NCBI GenBank assembly: GCA_002011035.2
Contig: MTLY02000001.1
Span: 471,546 to 535,545, forward strand
Origin: Candidatus Hecatella orcuttiae
Lineage (GTDB): Archaea > Thermoproteota > Bathyarchaeia > Hecatellales > Hecatellaceae
Length of the DNA: 64,000 nucleotides
Direction: 5' to 3'
Under the pieces are notes generated by a model. It was not told where the DNA came from. It did not search any database and saw only the letters and a program-made list of their open reading frames with translations. Each line of letters starts with the position of its first letter. Position 1 is the first letter of the stretch. Shown here piece by piece: positions 33,795 through 42,740 of this stretch. A program made the translations under genes and the position numbers.

Positions 33795-34430
33795 ATGGAA
33801 AAGATGCCTTTAGTAGTGTCAGCAACATTTTTACTATTGCTGTTGATGGCGCCAATGGCGCAAGCTTCCTCCGGCACAATTGAATTGATAGGGAAGGAAT
33901 GGGATCACGATCCTTTGAAGGTTTACGTTCATGCAGCGCCTAAGTTTGCCGACTATGTTCCTCATGCTATAACAGCGCTGAACGATTGGTCTGAGGGCTT
34001 ACAGGCAGCCAGTGGTAATTATGACGCCTTTAAATTTGAGGTCATCGATTCTCGGAGGGATGCAGATATAATCCTCTCCATACGAGGTGGAGCGTTTGCC
34101 GGTGTTTTGGGGATGACCATTTGGCGGGATGTGGACGGGGACGGCACCTTTGACAAGGTCATGATAACAGTGAAGGTAGGGGCTGGCGATGTTGGATTGG
34201 AGGATTTCAGAAACGTGGTTCGCCATGAAGTGGGTCATGCATTGGGGCTTGGTCATGAAATCACAGACGAACCGGACTTAATGGATCCGACCTACGATGC
34301 TTCAGACGTTGGCAGCGATGTTCTTCCCTCAGCCTTAGACATAGAGGCTCTGTTATACATATATTATGACGATGGCTTCGGTCTACCAAATCTGCCTCCC
34401 GATGAAATACCGTCAAGCTTTTCGCTATAA
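33795..34430 (+). CDS. secreted zinc metalloprotease (matrixin-like)
   Basis: The protein has a signal peptide (LVVSATFLLLLLMAPMAQA, cleavage near AQAS) and a compact protease domain. The zinc motif HEVGHALGLGHE and a Met-turn LMDPTYD match metzincins/matrixins. At about 211 residues it has no propeptide beyond the signal. ATG 33795 is preferred over GTG 33774 because it places the basic residue before the hydrophobic core. It lies 107 bp after tRNA-Pro. Confidence 0.85.
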   Translation: MEKMPLVVSATFLLLLLMAPMAQASSGTIELIGKEWDHDPLKVYVHAAPKFADYVPHAITALNDWSEGLQAASGNYDAFKFEVIDSRRDADIILSIRGGAFAGVLGMTIWRDVDGDGTFDKVMITVKVGAGDVGLEDFRNVVRHEVGHALGLGHEITDEPDLMDPTYDASDVGSDVLPSALDIEALLYIYYDDGFGLPNLPPDEIPSSFSL

Positions 34431-34594
34431 ACTAGCTGGCATCAGCTTCCTTTTTATTTTCGAGTTTCCCATGGAATCGCTGAGAAATTCTCGCGTGTAA
34501 CTTACCTTTTTCGCCTTAACTCGTAATGGCCCGGGATAGTTATCGCTTTAATCAAGCTGATTAAATATTAAATAGTAAAAAGTTATATAGCGAC

Positions 34595-36211
34595 TTGAAT
34601 CATGATTTTTGGGCTGTGGAAAAATTGACTCTGACTTCCCAGACGCCGGAAGGTGGATTCTATGCAGGTAGAGCGAAACCGGGAGAAACCGTCATCGAGA
34701 TGAGAGGGATTACCAAGCGTTTTCCCGGCGTAGTCGCCAACGACGACATCGACTTCGACGTCAAGGCTGGCGAGATCCACGCTCTTCTGGGTGAAAACGG
34801 AGCTGGGAAGACAACTCTCATGAACATCATGTACGGTCTTCTCCAGCCTGATGAAGGTGAGATCTACGTTCGCGGCCGGAAGGTGGTTATGCGGTCTCCC
34901 AAAGACGCCATCGCCTTAGGCATAGGGATGGTTCACCAGCACTTCATGCTCGTGGAGCCTCATACCGTAACCGAGAATGTCATCCTAGGCCTCAAATCCC
35001 CCAAAGGCATACTGTTAGACTTGGAAGGAGCTAAGAGGCGGATAGAGGAGCTTTCCAAAAAATACGGCCTCAAGGTTGATCCAGACGCTAAGATCTGGCA
35101 GCTCTCGGTGGGGGAAAGGCAGCGTGTGGAAATAATCAAAGCCCTCTACCGGGGAGCGCAAATCCTCATCCTCGACGAACCCACCGCTGTGCTAACGCCG
35201 CCCGAGGTGAAAGAGCTCATGGCCATCATTCGAAGGATGGCGGAGCAGGGGCACGCTGTGGTTCCGTTCATCACCCACAAGCTGCCGGAGGTAATGGCCA
35301 TAAGCGACCGCGTAACCATTCTCCGCCGCGGAAAAGTTGTAGCGAGAATCCGCACCAAGGACGCGCGAGAAAGCGAACTGGCTAGGCACATGGTGGGAAG
35401 GGAAGTCCTCTTCACCATCGAGAAAAACCCCGCTAAGCCCGGTCGAGTCGTCCTAGAAGTCAGAAACCTGAAAGCCTTGAGCGACAGAGGCCTGCCTGCC
35501 TTGAAGAATGTTTCCTTCTCCATCAGGGAGGGAGAGATCCTCGGCGTGGCTGGGGTGGCTGGGAATGGGCAGCGGGAGCTGGCGGAGGTCATCGCGGGTC
35601 TGCGCCGGGCTGTGGCGGGGAGGGTGCTCATCGACGGAAGGGACGTCACCAACCTCCCCCCAAGGGAGATAATCAAGCAGGGCCTAGGCCACATCCCCGA
35701 AGACAGAATGGGAATGGGCCTCATCCTAGACTTCTCCATAGCCGAGAACGCTATCTTAGAAACCCACAGCAGCCCGCCTTTCGCCCGCGGATGGTTTATC
35801 GACCCCCAAGAGGTCGGTAAACATGCGGAGAGGCTGATCAAGGAGTTCAACATCATGGCCCCGAGCAAAGATACGCTGGCAAACCACCTCTCCGGTGGGA
35901 ACTTGCAGAGGCTTATTTTGGCTCGGGAGCTTTCCAGGGAGCCCAAGGTTTTGGTGGCCAACCAGCCGACTCGGGGGTTGGACGTGGGGGCCACCGAGTT
36001 CATCCGTAGGAAGCTTTTGGAGCAGCGGGACAGGGGCGTGGCCATCCTCCTCATCTCCGAGGACCTGGACGAGGTCATGTCCATGAGCGACCGCATCGCC
36101 GTCCTCTACGAGGGCGAAATCATGGGAATCCTCCCCGCGGAGAAAGCCAAAGTGGAGGAGGTAGGGATGATGATGGCTGGCGCTAGAAGGCAGACTGAGT
36201 TTGAAGCTTGA
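34595..36211 (+). CDS. nucleoside/sugar-type ABC transporter, dual ATPase subunit
   Basis: The 538-residue protein has two ABC domains. The first has Walker A GENGAGKTT (residues 66-74), LSVGERQRVEI and ILDEPTAVLTP. The second has the degenerate GVAGNGQRE in place of Walker A, and HLSGGNLQRL and ANQPTRGLD. This asymmetry is typical of the ATPases of BMP/RbsA-type nucleoside and sugar importers. It is the first gene of an operon with two permeases, and its TGA overlaps the next TTG. TTG 34595 is the longest start; the conserved region begins near residue 33. Confidence 0.9.
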   Translation: MNHDFWAVEKLTLTSQTPEGGFYAGRAKPGETVIEMRGITKRFPGVVANDDIDFDVKAGEIHALLGENGAGKTTLMNIMYGLLQPDEGEIYVRGRKVVMRSPKDAIALGIGMVHQHFMLVEPHTVTENVILGLKSPKGILLDLEGAKRRIEELSKKYGLKVDPDAKIWQLSVGERQRVEIIKALYRGAQILILDEPTAVLTPPEVKELMAIIRRMAEQGHAVVPFITHKLPEVMAISDRVTILRRGKVVARIRTKDARESELARHMVGREVLFTIEKNPAKPGRVVLEVRNLKALSDRGLPALKNVSFSIREGEILGVAGVAGNGQRELAEVIAGLRRAVAGRVLIDGRDVTNLPPREIIKQGLGHIPEDRMGMGLILDFSIAENAILETHSSPPFARGWFIDPQEVGKHAERLIKEFNIMAPSKDTLANHLSGGNLQRLILARELSREPKVLVANQPTRGLDVGATEFIRRKLLEQRDRGVAILLISEDLDEVMSMSDRIAVLYEGEIMGILPAEKAKVEEVGMMMAGARRQTEFEA

Positions 36212-37305
36212 GAAACCTACGCTGGGCGGTTGAGGAAATGGCGCCTTTAAAATTGAAGATGAGAGAGAAGCCTCCTGCCCCCGCAACCAAGGTTCTGTAC
36301 TTGGTTGCAACGTTGACACCGATGTTTCTGATAGTGGCTGTTATAATTTCTATGGTGGGAGCCAACCCTCTGGTTGCCTACCGGGAGCTTTTCACAGCTC
36401 CTTTCAGAAACATCCACAATGTGACCGAGATTCTTGTGACAACCACCCCTCTGCTGCTCATAGCCCTAGGTTTGAGTGTAAGTTTTAGATGTAAGTTCTG
36501 GAACATCGGCGCGGAGGGGCAGCTGTATGCCGGTGCGCTGGCCTCCACAGCCACGGTGCTTCTTCTGAAAGACAGTGCCACACCTTCAGCGGTTTTCATC
36601 CCTCTGCTCTTAGTGGTTGGTTTTTTAGGCGGAGCCGCTTGGGCGACTATTTCTGCGGTGTTGAAGATTAAATTTCAGATCAACGAGATAATCACAACGC
36701 TTTTGTTGAATTTTATCATGTTTTATTTCCTAAGCTTCCTCCTTTACGGGCCTTGGATGGACCCCATCAGCGTCATGCCCCAATCTGAGCTTTTCCCCCC
36801 AGCGGCGAGACTTCCGAAGTTGATTCCGGAAACGAGGCTGCACACAGGCCTCTTCCTCGCCGTTCTGAGCATCCCTCTGGTTTATCTGATTTTGAACAAG
36901 ACTGTCTTAGGCTATCAGATTAGAACCACAGGCAGCAGTCTGAGCGCAGCCCGTTTCGGAGGGATAAACGTGGGCAAGGTCTTTCTGCTGGTTGTAATAA
37001 TAAGCGGAGGCCTCGCCGGCCTCGCTGGGATGGGTGAAGTTTCAGGCATCTACTACCGTCTGAGGGGGGATATCTCCCCCGGATACGGCTACACAGCCAT
37101 TCTGGTGGCTTTGCTTGGGAAAAACCACCCGGGATGGGTGACCTTGGTGGCGTTTCTTTTCGGCGCCCTCTTGGTGGGAGGATACGAGATGCAGGTTGCC
37201 ACAGGGATACCCACGGCTCTGGCGCTGGTCACTCAGCCTTTAATCTTCTTCGGTGTACTCTGCGCTGAGGCTCTCAGCCGTTATGAAGTCAGTTGGAGAA
37301 AGTGA
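36208..37305 (+). CDS. nucleoside-type ABC transporter permease 1
   Basis: The 365-residue multi-spanning protein has NIGAEGQLYAGALAS and LLNFIMFYFLSFLLYGPW of the BPD-type branched-chain/nucleoside permeases. It pairs with the permease downstream and the dual ATPase. Start TTG 36208 overlaps the upstream stop as TTGA; its own 3' end overlaps the next gene by 13 bp. Confidence 0.9.
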   Translation: MRNLRWAVEEMAPLKLKMREKPPAPATKVLYLVATLTPMFLIVAVIISMVGANPLVAYRELFTAPFRNIHNVTEILVTTTPLLLIALGLSVSFRCKFWNIGAEGQLYAGALASTATVLLLKDSATPSAVFIPLLLVVGFLGGAAWATISAVLKIKFQINEIITTLLLNFIMFYFLSFLLYGPWMDPISVMPQSELFPPAARLPKLIPETRLHTGLFLAVLSIPLVYLILNKTVLGYQIRTTGSSLSAARFGGINVGKVFLLVVIISGGLAGLAGMGEVSGIYYRLRGDISPGYGYTAILVALLGKNHPGWVTLVAFLFGALLVGGYEMQVATGIPTALALVTQPLIFFGVLCAEALSRYEVSWRK

Positions 37306-38234
37306 AAATGTCTCTGGAAGTCTTCCTCACAGGCCTCATAGCCGCTGGCTTCCGCATTGCCACACCCATCTTGTTGGCAGCGCTGGGGGAAACCTTCGCT
37401 GAGCGAAGCGGCATCCTCAACCTTGGAATCGAGGGGATGATGATCATGAGCGCCTTCACTTCCTTCTCCGTCACCTACGATACTGGAAACCCTACGCTGG
37501 GATTGTTGGCGGGCTTAATCACCGGGGGAGTGATGGCTTTCATCCACGCTTTCATGTCCATCACCATCAAAGTCGACCAGATTGTCAGCGGGCTTGCGCT
37601 CACCATTCTCGGGCTGGCTCTCTCCACTTTCCTGTTCATAAGCTACTTCAAACGCACCCAGCCGGCTGTGGAAATCTGGGAACCCACCGCCATCCCTGTT
37701 TTAAGCCAGATCCCCATCATCGGGCCGGCCTTGTTTCAGCAGCACGTAATCACCTACTTCGCCATCATCCTATTCATTGTTTCCACATGGTTCCTCTTCG
37801 GTACTACTTGGGGTTTAACCATCAGAACAGTGGGGGAGAACCCGGCTGCCGCGGACACCGTAGGCATAAGGGTGGAGCGCGTGCGCTATCTATGCACCAT
37901 CTTCGGGGGGCTGATGGCCGGCATAGCCGGGGCCTACCTGACGTTGGTGGTCTTCAACTCCTTCTTCGGCGGAATGACTGCTGGGCGTGGATGGATAGCC
38001 ATAGCCGTGGTGATCTTCGGTCGCTGGACTCCTTCTTGGGTTTTCGGAGGGGCCCTCTTCTTCGGCCTTGTGGATTCCTTTCAGCTGAGACTTCAAGCTT
38101 CAGGGATCCCTATCTCCCCACAATTTTCTCTCATGATCCCTTACCTCTTCACTCTCATAGCCCTCATAATAGTGGGTAGAAAACGTTACGCACCGGCAGC
38201 CTTATGTATTCCCTACAGAAGAGGGGAACGATAA
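37293..38234 (+). CDS. nucleoside-type ABC transporter permease 2
   Basis: The 313-residue permease has ERSGILNLGIEGMMIMSAF, GPALFQQHVITYFAIILF and AVVIFGRWTPSWVFGGALFF of the same family. Starts at TTG 37293, GTG 37302 and ATG 37308 are possible. The receptor gene lies downstream on the opposite strand. Confidence 0.9.
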   Translation: MEKVKMSLEVFLTGLIAAGFRIATPILLAALGETFAERSGILNLGIEGMMIMSAFTSFSVTYDTGNPTLGLLAGLITGGVMAFIHAFMSITIKVDQIVSGLALTILGLALSTFLFISYFKRTQPAVEIWEPTAIPVLSQIPIIGPALFQQHVITYFAIILFIVSTWFLFGTTWGLTIRTVGENPAAADTVGIRVERVRYLCTIFGGLMAGIAGAYLTLVVFNSFFGGMTAGRGWIAIAVVIFGRWTPSWVFGGALFFGLVDSFQLRLQASGIPISPQFSLMIPYLFTLIALIIVGRKRYAPAALCIPYRRGER

Positions 38235-38391
38235 ACCCGGCGGCTTGGCATCGCCTAAGCTGCATTCAGCGGGCATGAAAATATTCAGGTATGCCGTTAC
38301 CCCAGTTAAAAGCTTCCACACGTGTGGAGGCTAGCTTAGCATCTAAGGAAAGGTCCATAAAAAAGGGTGGATAGACGGGTTGTGCCTATTT

Positions 38392-39609
38392 TTATAGGCC
38401 CCAGTGGTCTTCCGGCTGTGTGACGATGGGCTGAATTACCAGTTCCCCGGCGAGGATCCGTTCTTCAAGTACTCTGAGCTCGTCTTTGACTTCCGATGGT
38501 ACGACTTCAGGGAGGTTTATCTTGAACTTCGCTCCCCCTTCAGCCATGCCGGCGTAGTATTCTTTAGCCTCGAATCTGTCCTCCATGACGCTGAGGATTA
38601 TTTCTTCGAAGATCCCGTCGAGGACCCAGTTGGAGCTGGCCAACACCACCTCGGGAGCCCAGTCTATGTCCGGCCTCTCAAACTGCGCTGCGATGAAGTG
38701 TACTCCTTTCTCCGCAGCTCCTGTGGAGGCTCCGGCTGCGTCGGAGAAAATGATGTCGGCTCCTGCTTCGATGAGGGATATGGCAGCCTCCCTTCCCTTG
38801 GGTGGGTCGTACCACGTGAAGATCCATGTTATCTTCACGTCGACGTTGGGGTTGCGCTTTTCACCCCAAGGTATCCCTCCAAAGGCGTCGTAGACTCCTT
38901 GGATGAATCCGTTGAAGTACCTGTTGGCGTTCAGCACAGGATACTGGCCCACGACCCCGATGATGTTGGTCTTAGTCATCTTCCCTGCAAGGTAGCCGCA
39001 CAGGTAGGCGGACTCATGCAGGTAGCTGTCGTAGTGCCCCACATTGGGCGGGATTTTCTCCGGAGGCGGGTAGAGGACATGGAGCTCCGTTCCTCCACCT
39101 GCACCCAACACGACGATGTGGGGATAGTCTCTGGCAATCGCCTTGATGGCGTCAGGATACCAGCTTGTGAACATGATGATGTCGAAGTCTCTCTCCGCGT
39201 AGGACCGCCCCACACGCTCACCTTCCGGAACAGTGACACCTTCTGTAAATTCATAGACGAGACCGTACTTCTCCTTCAGCCTCACCATGGGCTCGTATTG
39301 GGCTAAGTCCCAAGAGTGGGATGTAACCGTCGGCTCAATGTGTATAGCCGCCACCTTCAGCGGCGGTTTCGGCGTCGGAGTCGGTGTAGGCGTAGGAGTC
39401 GGCGTTGGAGTAGGCGTCGGTGTTGGAGTGGGCGTAGGAGTGGGTGTTGGAGTTGGAGTAGGCGTAGGGGTCGGCGTTGGAGTAGGCGTAGGAGCCGGAG
39501 GTCTTGTAGCCTGCCAAGCAGCGTAGCCGCCTACGCCAGCTACCACTGCTGCGACAACCGCGGCGACACCGTATTTGAGGGCGCTTCTCCTAGAAGTCTG
39601 ACCGGCCAA
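38392..39609 (-). CDS. BMP/PnrA-family nucleoside-binding receptor with PT linker
   Basis: The 405-residue protein starts with a Tat-like signal ([20 protein letters not shown]), then about 30 Pro-Thr dipeptide repeats, then a BMP-family domain (YADEK-type groove; [69 protein letters not shown]). This family includes purine-nucleoside receptors. It belongs to the importer at 34.6-38.2 kb. It ends near 38392 and faces the permease genes. Confidence 0.9.
   Translation of the reverse strand: MAGQTSRRSALKYGVAAVVAAVVAGVGGYAAWQATRPPAPTPTPTPTPTPTPTPTPTPTPTPTPTPTPTPTPTPTPTPTPKPPLKVAAIHIEPTVTSHSWDLAQYEPMVRLKEKYGLVYEFTEGVTVPEGERVGRSYAERDFDIIMFTSWYPDAIKAIARDYPHIVVLGAGGGTELHVLYPPPEKIPPNVGHYDSYLHESAYLCGYLAGKMTKTNIIGVVGQYPVLNANRYFNGFIQGVYDAFGGIPWGEKRNPNVDVKITWIFTWYDPPKGREAAISLIEAGADIIFSDAAGASTGAAEKGVHFIAAQFERPDIDWAPEVVLASSNWVLDGIFEEIILSVMEDRFEAKEYYAGMAEGGAKFKINLPEVVPSEVKDELRVLEERILAGELVIQPIVTQPEDHWGL
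39364..39500. repeat. Pro-Thr codon microsatellite
   Basis: Hexanucleotide repeats of the GGAGTNGGCGTN type encode the PT linker of the receptor. A shorter, unrelated copy of the same amino-acid pattern occurs at 23350-23470. It is coding and not a CRISPR array, because unit length is six. Confidence 0.85.
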
Positions 39610-39797
39610 TTTGACAGAAAACCTCCTTCAAGTAAGGAGGAAGGTTCTCTTCTGCTATTTATCATTTTTGGAGGCCTGAATTTGCTCATCTGCCAGTTTT
39701 CTATAACTGATATCCAAAAAAAAATGGATTGGAAGGTTTCTGAATACCAAAAGATAGATAAAGTCAAGATGAGAAAACTCCGAAGCGGTGAAAAGGA

Positions 39798-41231
39798 ATG
39801 ACTCTGCTCATAGAAGGCGGAATGGTGATCACCAACAACCCAGCCCAGCCTCTTTTGGTAGAAGGCGCTGTGGCGGTGGAGGGAGATAAAATTGTGGCAG
39901 TAGGTAGGGCGGAGGAGGTGAAACGAAATTACACGGCGGAGGAAATTGTAGACGCCCGTGGGAAGCTGGTGATTCCGGGAATGGTGAACGCCCACACTCA
40001 CCTATTTCAGGTGCTCGCCCGCGGACGGTTCGCAGAGGCTACCGCGGCTGTGGCAAGCGCCCCCACCGCGGACAAGGACATGTGGCTGTGGAACATACTG
40101 AAAAAATCCATGTTCCCTACCTCAGCAGTTTTAACGGTGAAAGACTTGGTCGCTGGAACGCATCTCGCCTGCGTTGAAATGGTGAGAAGCGGCATCACCT
40201 GCGTGGTGGACAACCACTACGGGCCCACGGATAAGGCCACAGTGGTGAAGCTGGCCGAGGCCCTGGAGAAATTCGGAATGAGAAGCGTGATCGCCAGAGG
40301 AATAGCCCCCAAGGAAAAACCTCCGCTGGCTGACAAGGTGAGGATTCCCGGGCATGTTTTCAAGTACTCCTCCGAGGAGGAGCTGAGGATTACGGAGGAA
40401 TGCATCTTGGAGGTGAACCGCCAAAGCAGCCTCATCCAAGTCTGGCCGGCGCCCCTTTCTGAAATGTACATATCCCCTGAGTTTTACGCTAAAACCCATG
40501 AGCTTGCGAAGAAATACGATGTGGGCATCCATACGCACATGGTCGAAGGCACCGCTGACCCTAAGCTGTATGTGGAGGAATACGGTAGGAGGCCGGTGGA
40601 GCTGCTTTACGAGCTAGGCGTCCTGTTCCCGAAGTTTCAAATGGCCCACGGCACATGGCTGTCAGATGTCGAGATCGAACTGATAGGGAAAACCGGAGCC
40701 ACCGTGGTGCACAACCCCTTCAGCAACGCCCTAGGTTACAGTCCGGGAGTGGCTCCGATACCTAAGCTCTTGGAGAAAGGAGGCAACGTAGCCCTAGGAA
40801 CCGACGGGGTGTTCGAAAACATGTTCGAAGCCCTCAAGATGGCCATAGGCCTTCAAAGGGTAACCCACCTCGACCCCTTCGCTCTACCAGCGGACAAGGT
40901 TTTCGAGCTGGCAACCTTAGGCGGGGCGAGGGCTTTGGGGCTTGAAAAGCAGCTGGGCTCCCTGGAGCCGGGAAAGAAAGCAGATCTAGTGGTCGTGGAC
41001 GTGAAAAAGCCGTATCTTACTCCTCTTTCCCGGGAGGTAACAGCCTGCGGCCTGCTCTACCACCTGATCCTCTTCGGCACCGGCACGGAGGTTGATACAG
41101 CCGTCATCAACGGAAAGATCGTCTTAGAGGAGGGAGTGATCAAGCCGGTTGACGAGGCTCGCGTGCGGGAGGAGGCTCAAGAGGCAGCCGACGACTTGGC
41201 TCAAAGGTTCACCGAAGCCGATGTGCTGTGA
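39798..41231 (+). CDS. SsnA/TrzN-like amidohydrolase 1
   Basis: The 477-residue protein is of the amidohydrolase superfamily that deaminates or dechlorinates heterocycles. The HxH motif is HTHLFQVLARG, and GIHTHMVEG, AHGTWLSDVEI and ALGTDGVFENMFEALKMA carry the later metal and base residues. Substrate could be a purine, pyrimidine or S-adenosyl-type nucleoside; sequence alone does not decide. Large blocks are identical to the paralogue at 42741. Confidence 0.85.
   Translation: MTLLIEGGMVITNNPAQPLLVEGAVAVEGDKIVAVGRAEEVKRNYTAEEIVDARGKLVIPGMVNAHTHLFQVLARGRFAEATAAVASAPTADKDMWLWNILKKSMFPTSAVLTVKDLVAGTHLACVEMVRSGITCVVDNHYGPTDKATVVKLAEALEKFGMRSVIARGIAPKEKPPLADKVRIPGHVFKYSSEEELRITEECILEVNRQSSLIQVWPAPLSEMYISPEFYAKTHELAKKYDVGIHTHMVEGTADPKLYVEEYGRRPVELLYELGVLFPKFQMAHGTWLSDVEIELIGKTGATVVHNPFSNALGYSPGVAPIPKLLEKGGNVALGTDGVFENMFEALKMAIGLQRVTHLDPFALPADKVFELATLGGARALGLEKQLGSLEPGKKADLVVVDVKKPYLTPLSREVTACGLLYHLILFGTGTEVDTAVINGKIVLEEGVIKPVDEARVREEAQEAADDLAQRFTEADVL
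39864..40001 (+). repeat. gene-conversion block 1 (copy A)
   Basis: 138 bp matching 42807-42944 with only four mismatches, inside paralogous genes that are much less alike elsewhere. Confidence 0.8.
40167..40453 (+). repeat. gene-conversion block 2 (copy A), 287 bp identical
   Basis: Identical over its full length to 43101-43387. Homology drops sharply at both ends. Confidence 0.9.
40920..40996 (+). repeat. gene-conversion block 3 (copy A)
   Basis: 77 bp matching 43851-43927 with one mismatch. Confidence 0.75.
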
Positions 41232-41252
41232 GGCTTGCGGAAAGCCCTATTT

Positions 41253-42638
41253 TCAAGCCTGTAAGGGTACGCCTAGGTCTGCCAGCTGCCTTTTCACTTC
41301 CCTGTAGAGGCTCAGCCACTCCTCCGTTGGCTTAAGCGTCTTCAGGTTGTAACATTCCATGAAGGTCTTACCTAAAGGCGGGTTTCTCAGCTTCTCCTCG
41401 TATCTTGGGAGAATGGCCTTCACTACGTCATTAGCCTCGGTGCGCTTCATCCCCGCGCATGATTTGGAGACCTCCGCTGCGAACTTCTGCTCCAAAGGAG
41501 TGATGTGATCCACATGCTTCCCGCCCGCTGAACGGTTGCCGCATTGAACCGCGCAGCCCGAGGCGACCTGCTCCAAGGCGCCCGCCGCCATCTCGTAGAG
41601 AACCTCGCGAGTGCATGGGCCTGAAACCTGACTGGTCACACCTCCTATAAGAAGATGAGTGTTCCTGCTCACAGCCTGCTCCGCCACGCTGGCCGCCCAG
41701 AGGGCGTCCCGGCCTACGTTTCCCCCATACCTGACGTCGTAGATCACCCCGGAGATGAGAGCGCACCTGTGAACTAGAAGCTGAAGTAGCACAGCTGCCA
41801 CCGCCGCCAGAGCTGCCCCCTCAGGGGGGCCCACGTAGCCTCCTATCATGGACCAGTGGCCGCCGTAGATGTAGCTTCCGTTACCTTGAATCCTCACAAC
41901 CTTGTGGAGCAAGCCGTAGGAGGTTTTTAACTCCGTGACGGCGAGGGCGAGCCCCATGTCGCTTCGCGCGTAACCGTGGAGGGCACCGTAGCCGCCTAAG
42001 AGGCCGTACTCTGTGGGGCTGAGGGCGACTCCTATGATCGGCGCGCCTAGCCTGCCGGCTCTTCTGAGGGCTTCCTTCACCTTGGCTGCCTCGTTTATTC
42101 CGGCTAGGCTTTCATAGGGTGAACCCGCTAGGATAGGCCGCCCGTGGAGGGTGGAAGTTGTCAAGGGGGTCACCAGGTCGATGATTTTTAACGACGCCAT
42201 GGCTTGCATCAGCTCCATGTAATGCTCCTCTGAAACCACTCCGAACCCGGACCTGAAGAGGGGAGGCTGAGGGTCTTCAGGCTTCCTAGCCTTGACCACC
42301 AATTTCTCCGTGCCTTCCCCGATGGTTATTTCGCTGGGGGCTTGGTAGCGTATTGCCTCCTTCAACTCTTCTTCGGTGAACTTGATCGTTCTCTCCGTGT
42401 CCAAGCAGAGCATGCCTGTGTCCGCGGCGAATTCGAAGCCGGCTTTCCAGAATTCGTCTGCGAGGGTGTCGTCAGTGTTTACGGAGTTCGCGGGGTCGCA
42501 TGTCTTAGTCAGGCCGTGCTCCCTAAGCTTTTCCTTGACATGGGTGGGTATGATGTGCTTGTCCCATTTTTCAACTTCGCAGACAGGGCCCGAGTGCGCC
42601 CGGTCTAAGACTTCTAGAAAACTCACCACGCAGACCAC
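41253..42638 (-). CDS. MttB-superfamily methyltransferase 1 (non-pyrrolysine)
   Basis: The 461-residue protein belongs to the trimethylamine methyltransferase (MttB, COG5598) superfamily. This includes MtgB glycine-betaine demethylases, which take a methyl group from a quaternary amine to a corrinoid protein. Sequence features include DDTLADEFWKAGFEFAAD, MIGGYVGPPEGAALAAVAAV, NQ/SQVSGPCTREVLYEMA and NLKTLKPTEEWLSLY. The gene has no in-frame TAG, so it is the pyrrolysine-free type. It sits between two amidohydrolase genes on the other strand. Confidence 0.9.
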   Translation of the reverse strand: MVCVVSFLEVLDRAHSGPVCEVEKWDKHIIPTHVKEKLREHGLTKTCDPANSVNTDDTLADEFWKAGFEFAADTGMLCLDTERTIKFTEEELKEAIRYQAPSEITIGEGTEKLVVKARKPEDPQPPLFRSGFGVVSEEHYMELMQAMASLKIIDLVTPLTTSTLHGRPILAGSPYESLAGINEAAKVKEALRRAGRLGAPIIGVALSPTEYGLLGGYGALHGYARSDMGLALAVTELKTSYGLLHKVVRIQGNGSYIYGGHWSMIGGYVGPPEGAALAAVAAVLLQLLVHRCALISGVIYDVRYGGNVGRDALWAASVAEQAVSRNTHLLIGGVTSQVSGPCTREVLYEMAAGALEQVASGCAVQCGNRSAGGKHVDHITPLEQKFAAEVSKSCAGMKRTEANDVVKAILPRYEEKLRNPPLGKTFMECYNLKTLKPTEEWLSLYREVKRQLADLGVPLQA

Positions 42639-42740
42639 CGGTGGGAAGGTTATTTTGGACGATTATATAAACTCTAACAGCAAAGCTTAAACACCTAAGG
42701 CTGAAAAACAGTAGGTCGAAGGTGGAACGGTGAAAAAAGC

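Noticed and set aside
33689..34600. Integrated element at the tRNA-Pro 3' end
   Set aside because: No integrase and no repeat of the tRNA 3' end was seen downstream; only a secreted protease follows.
35146..36096. 316-residue minus-strand frame opposite the ABC ATPase
   Set aside because: Ser/Arg-rich antisense shadow of a gene with clear Walker and signature motifs.
38404..39306. 300-residue plus-strand frame opposite the BMP receptor
   Set aside because: Antisense shadow; the minus-strand product has the complete BMP fold and a signal peptide.
39364..39500. Short tandem repeats resembling a CRISPR or satellite
   Set aside because: The unit is six bases, in frame, and encodes a Pro-Thr linker.
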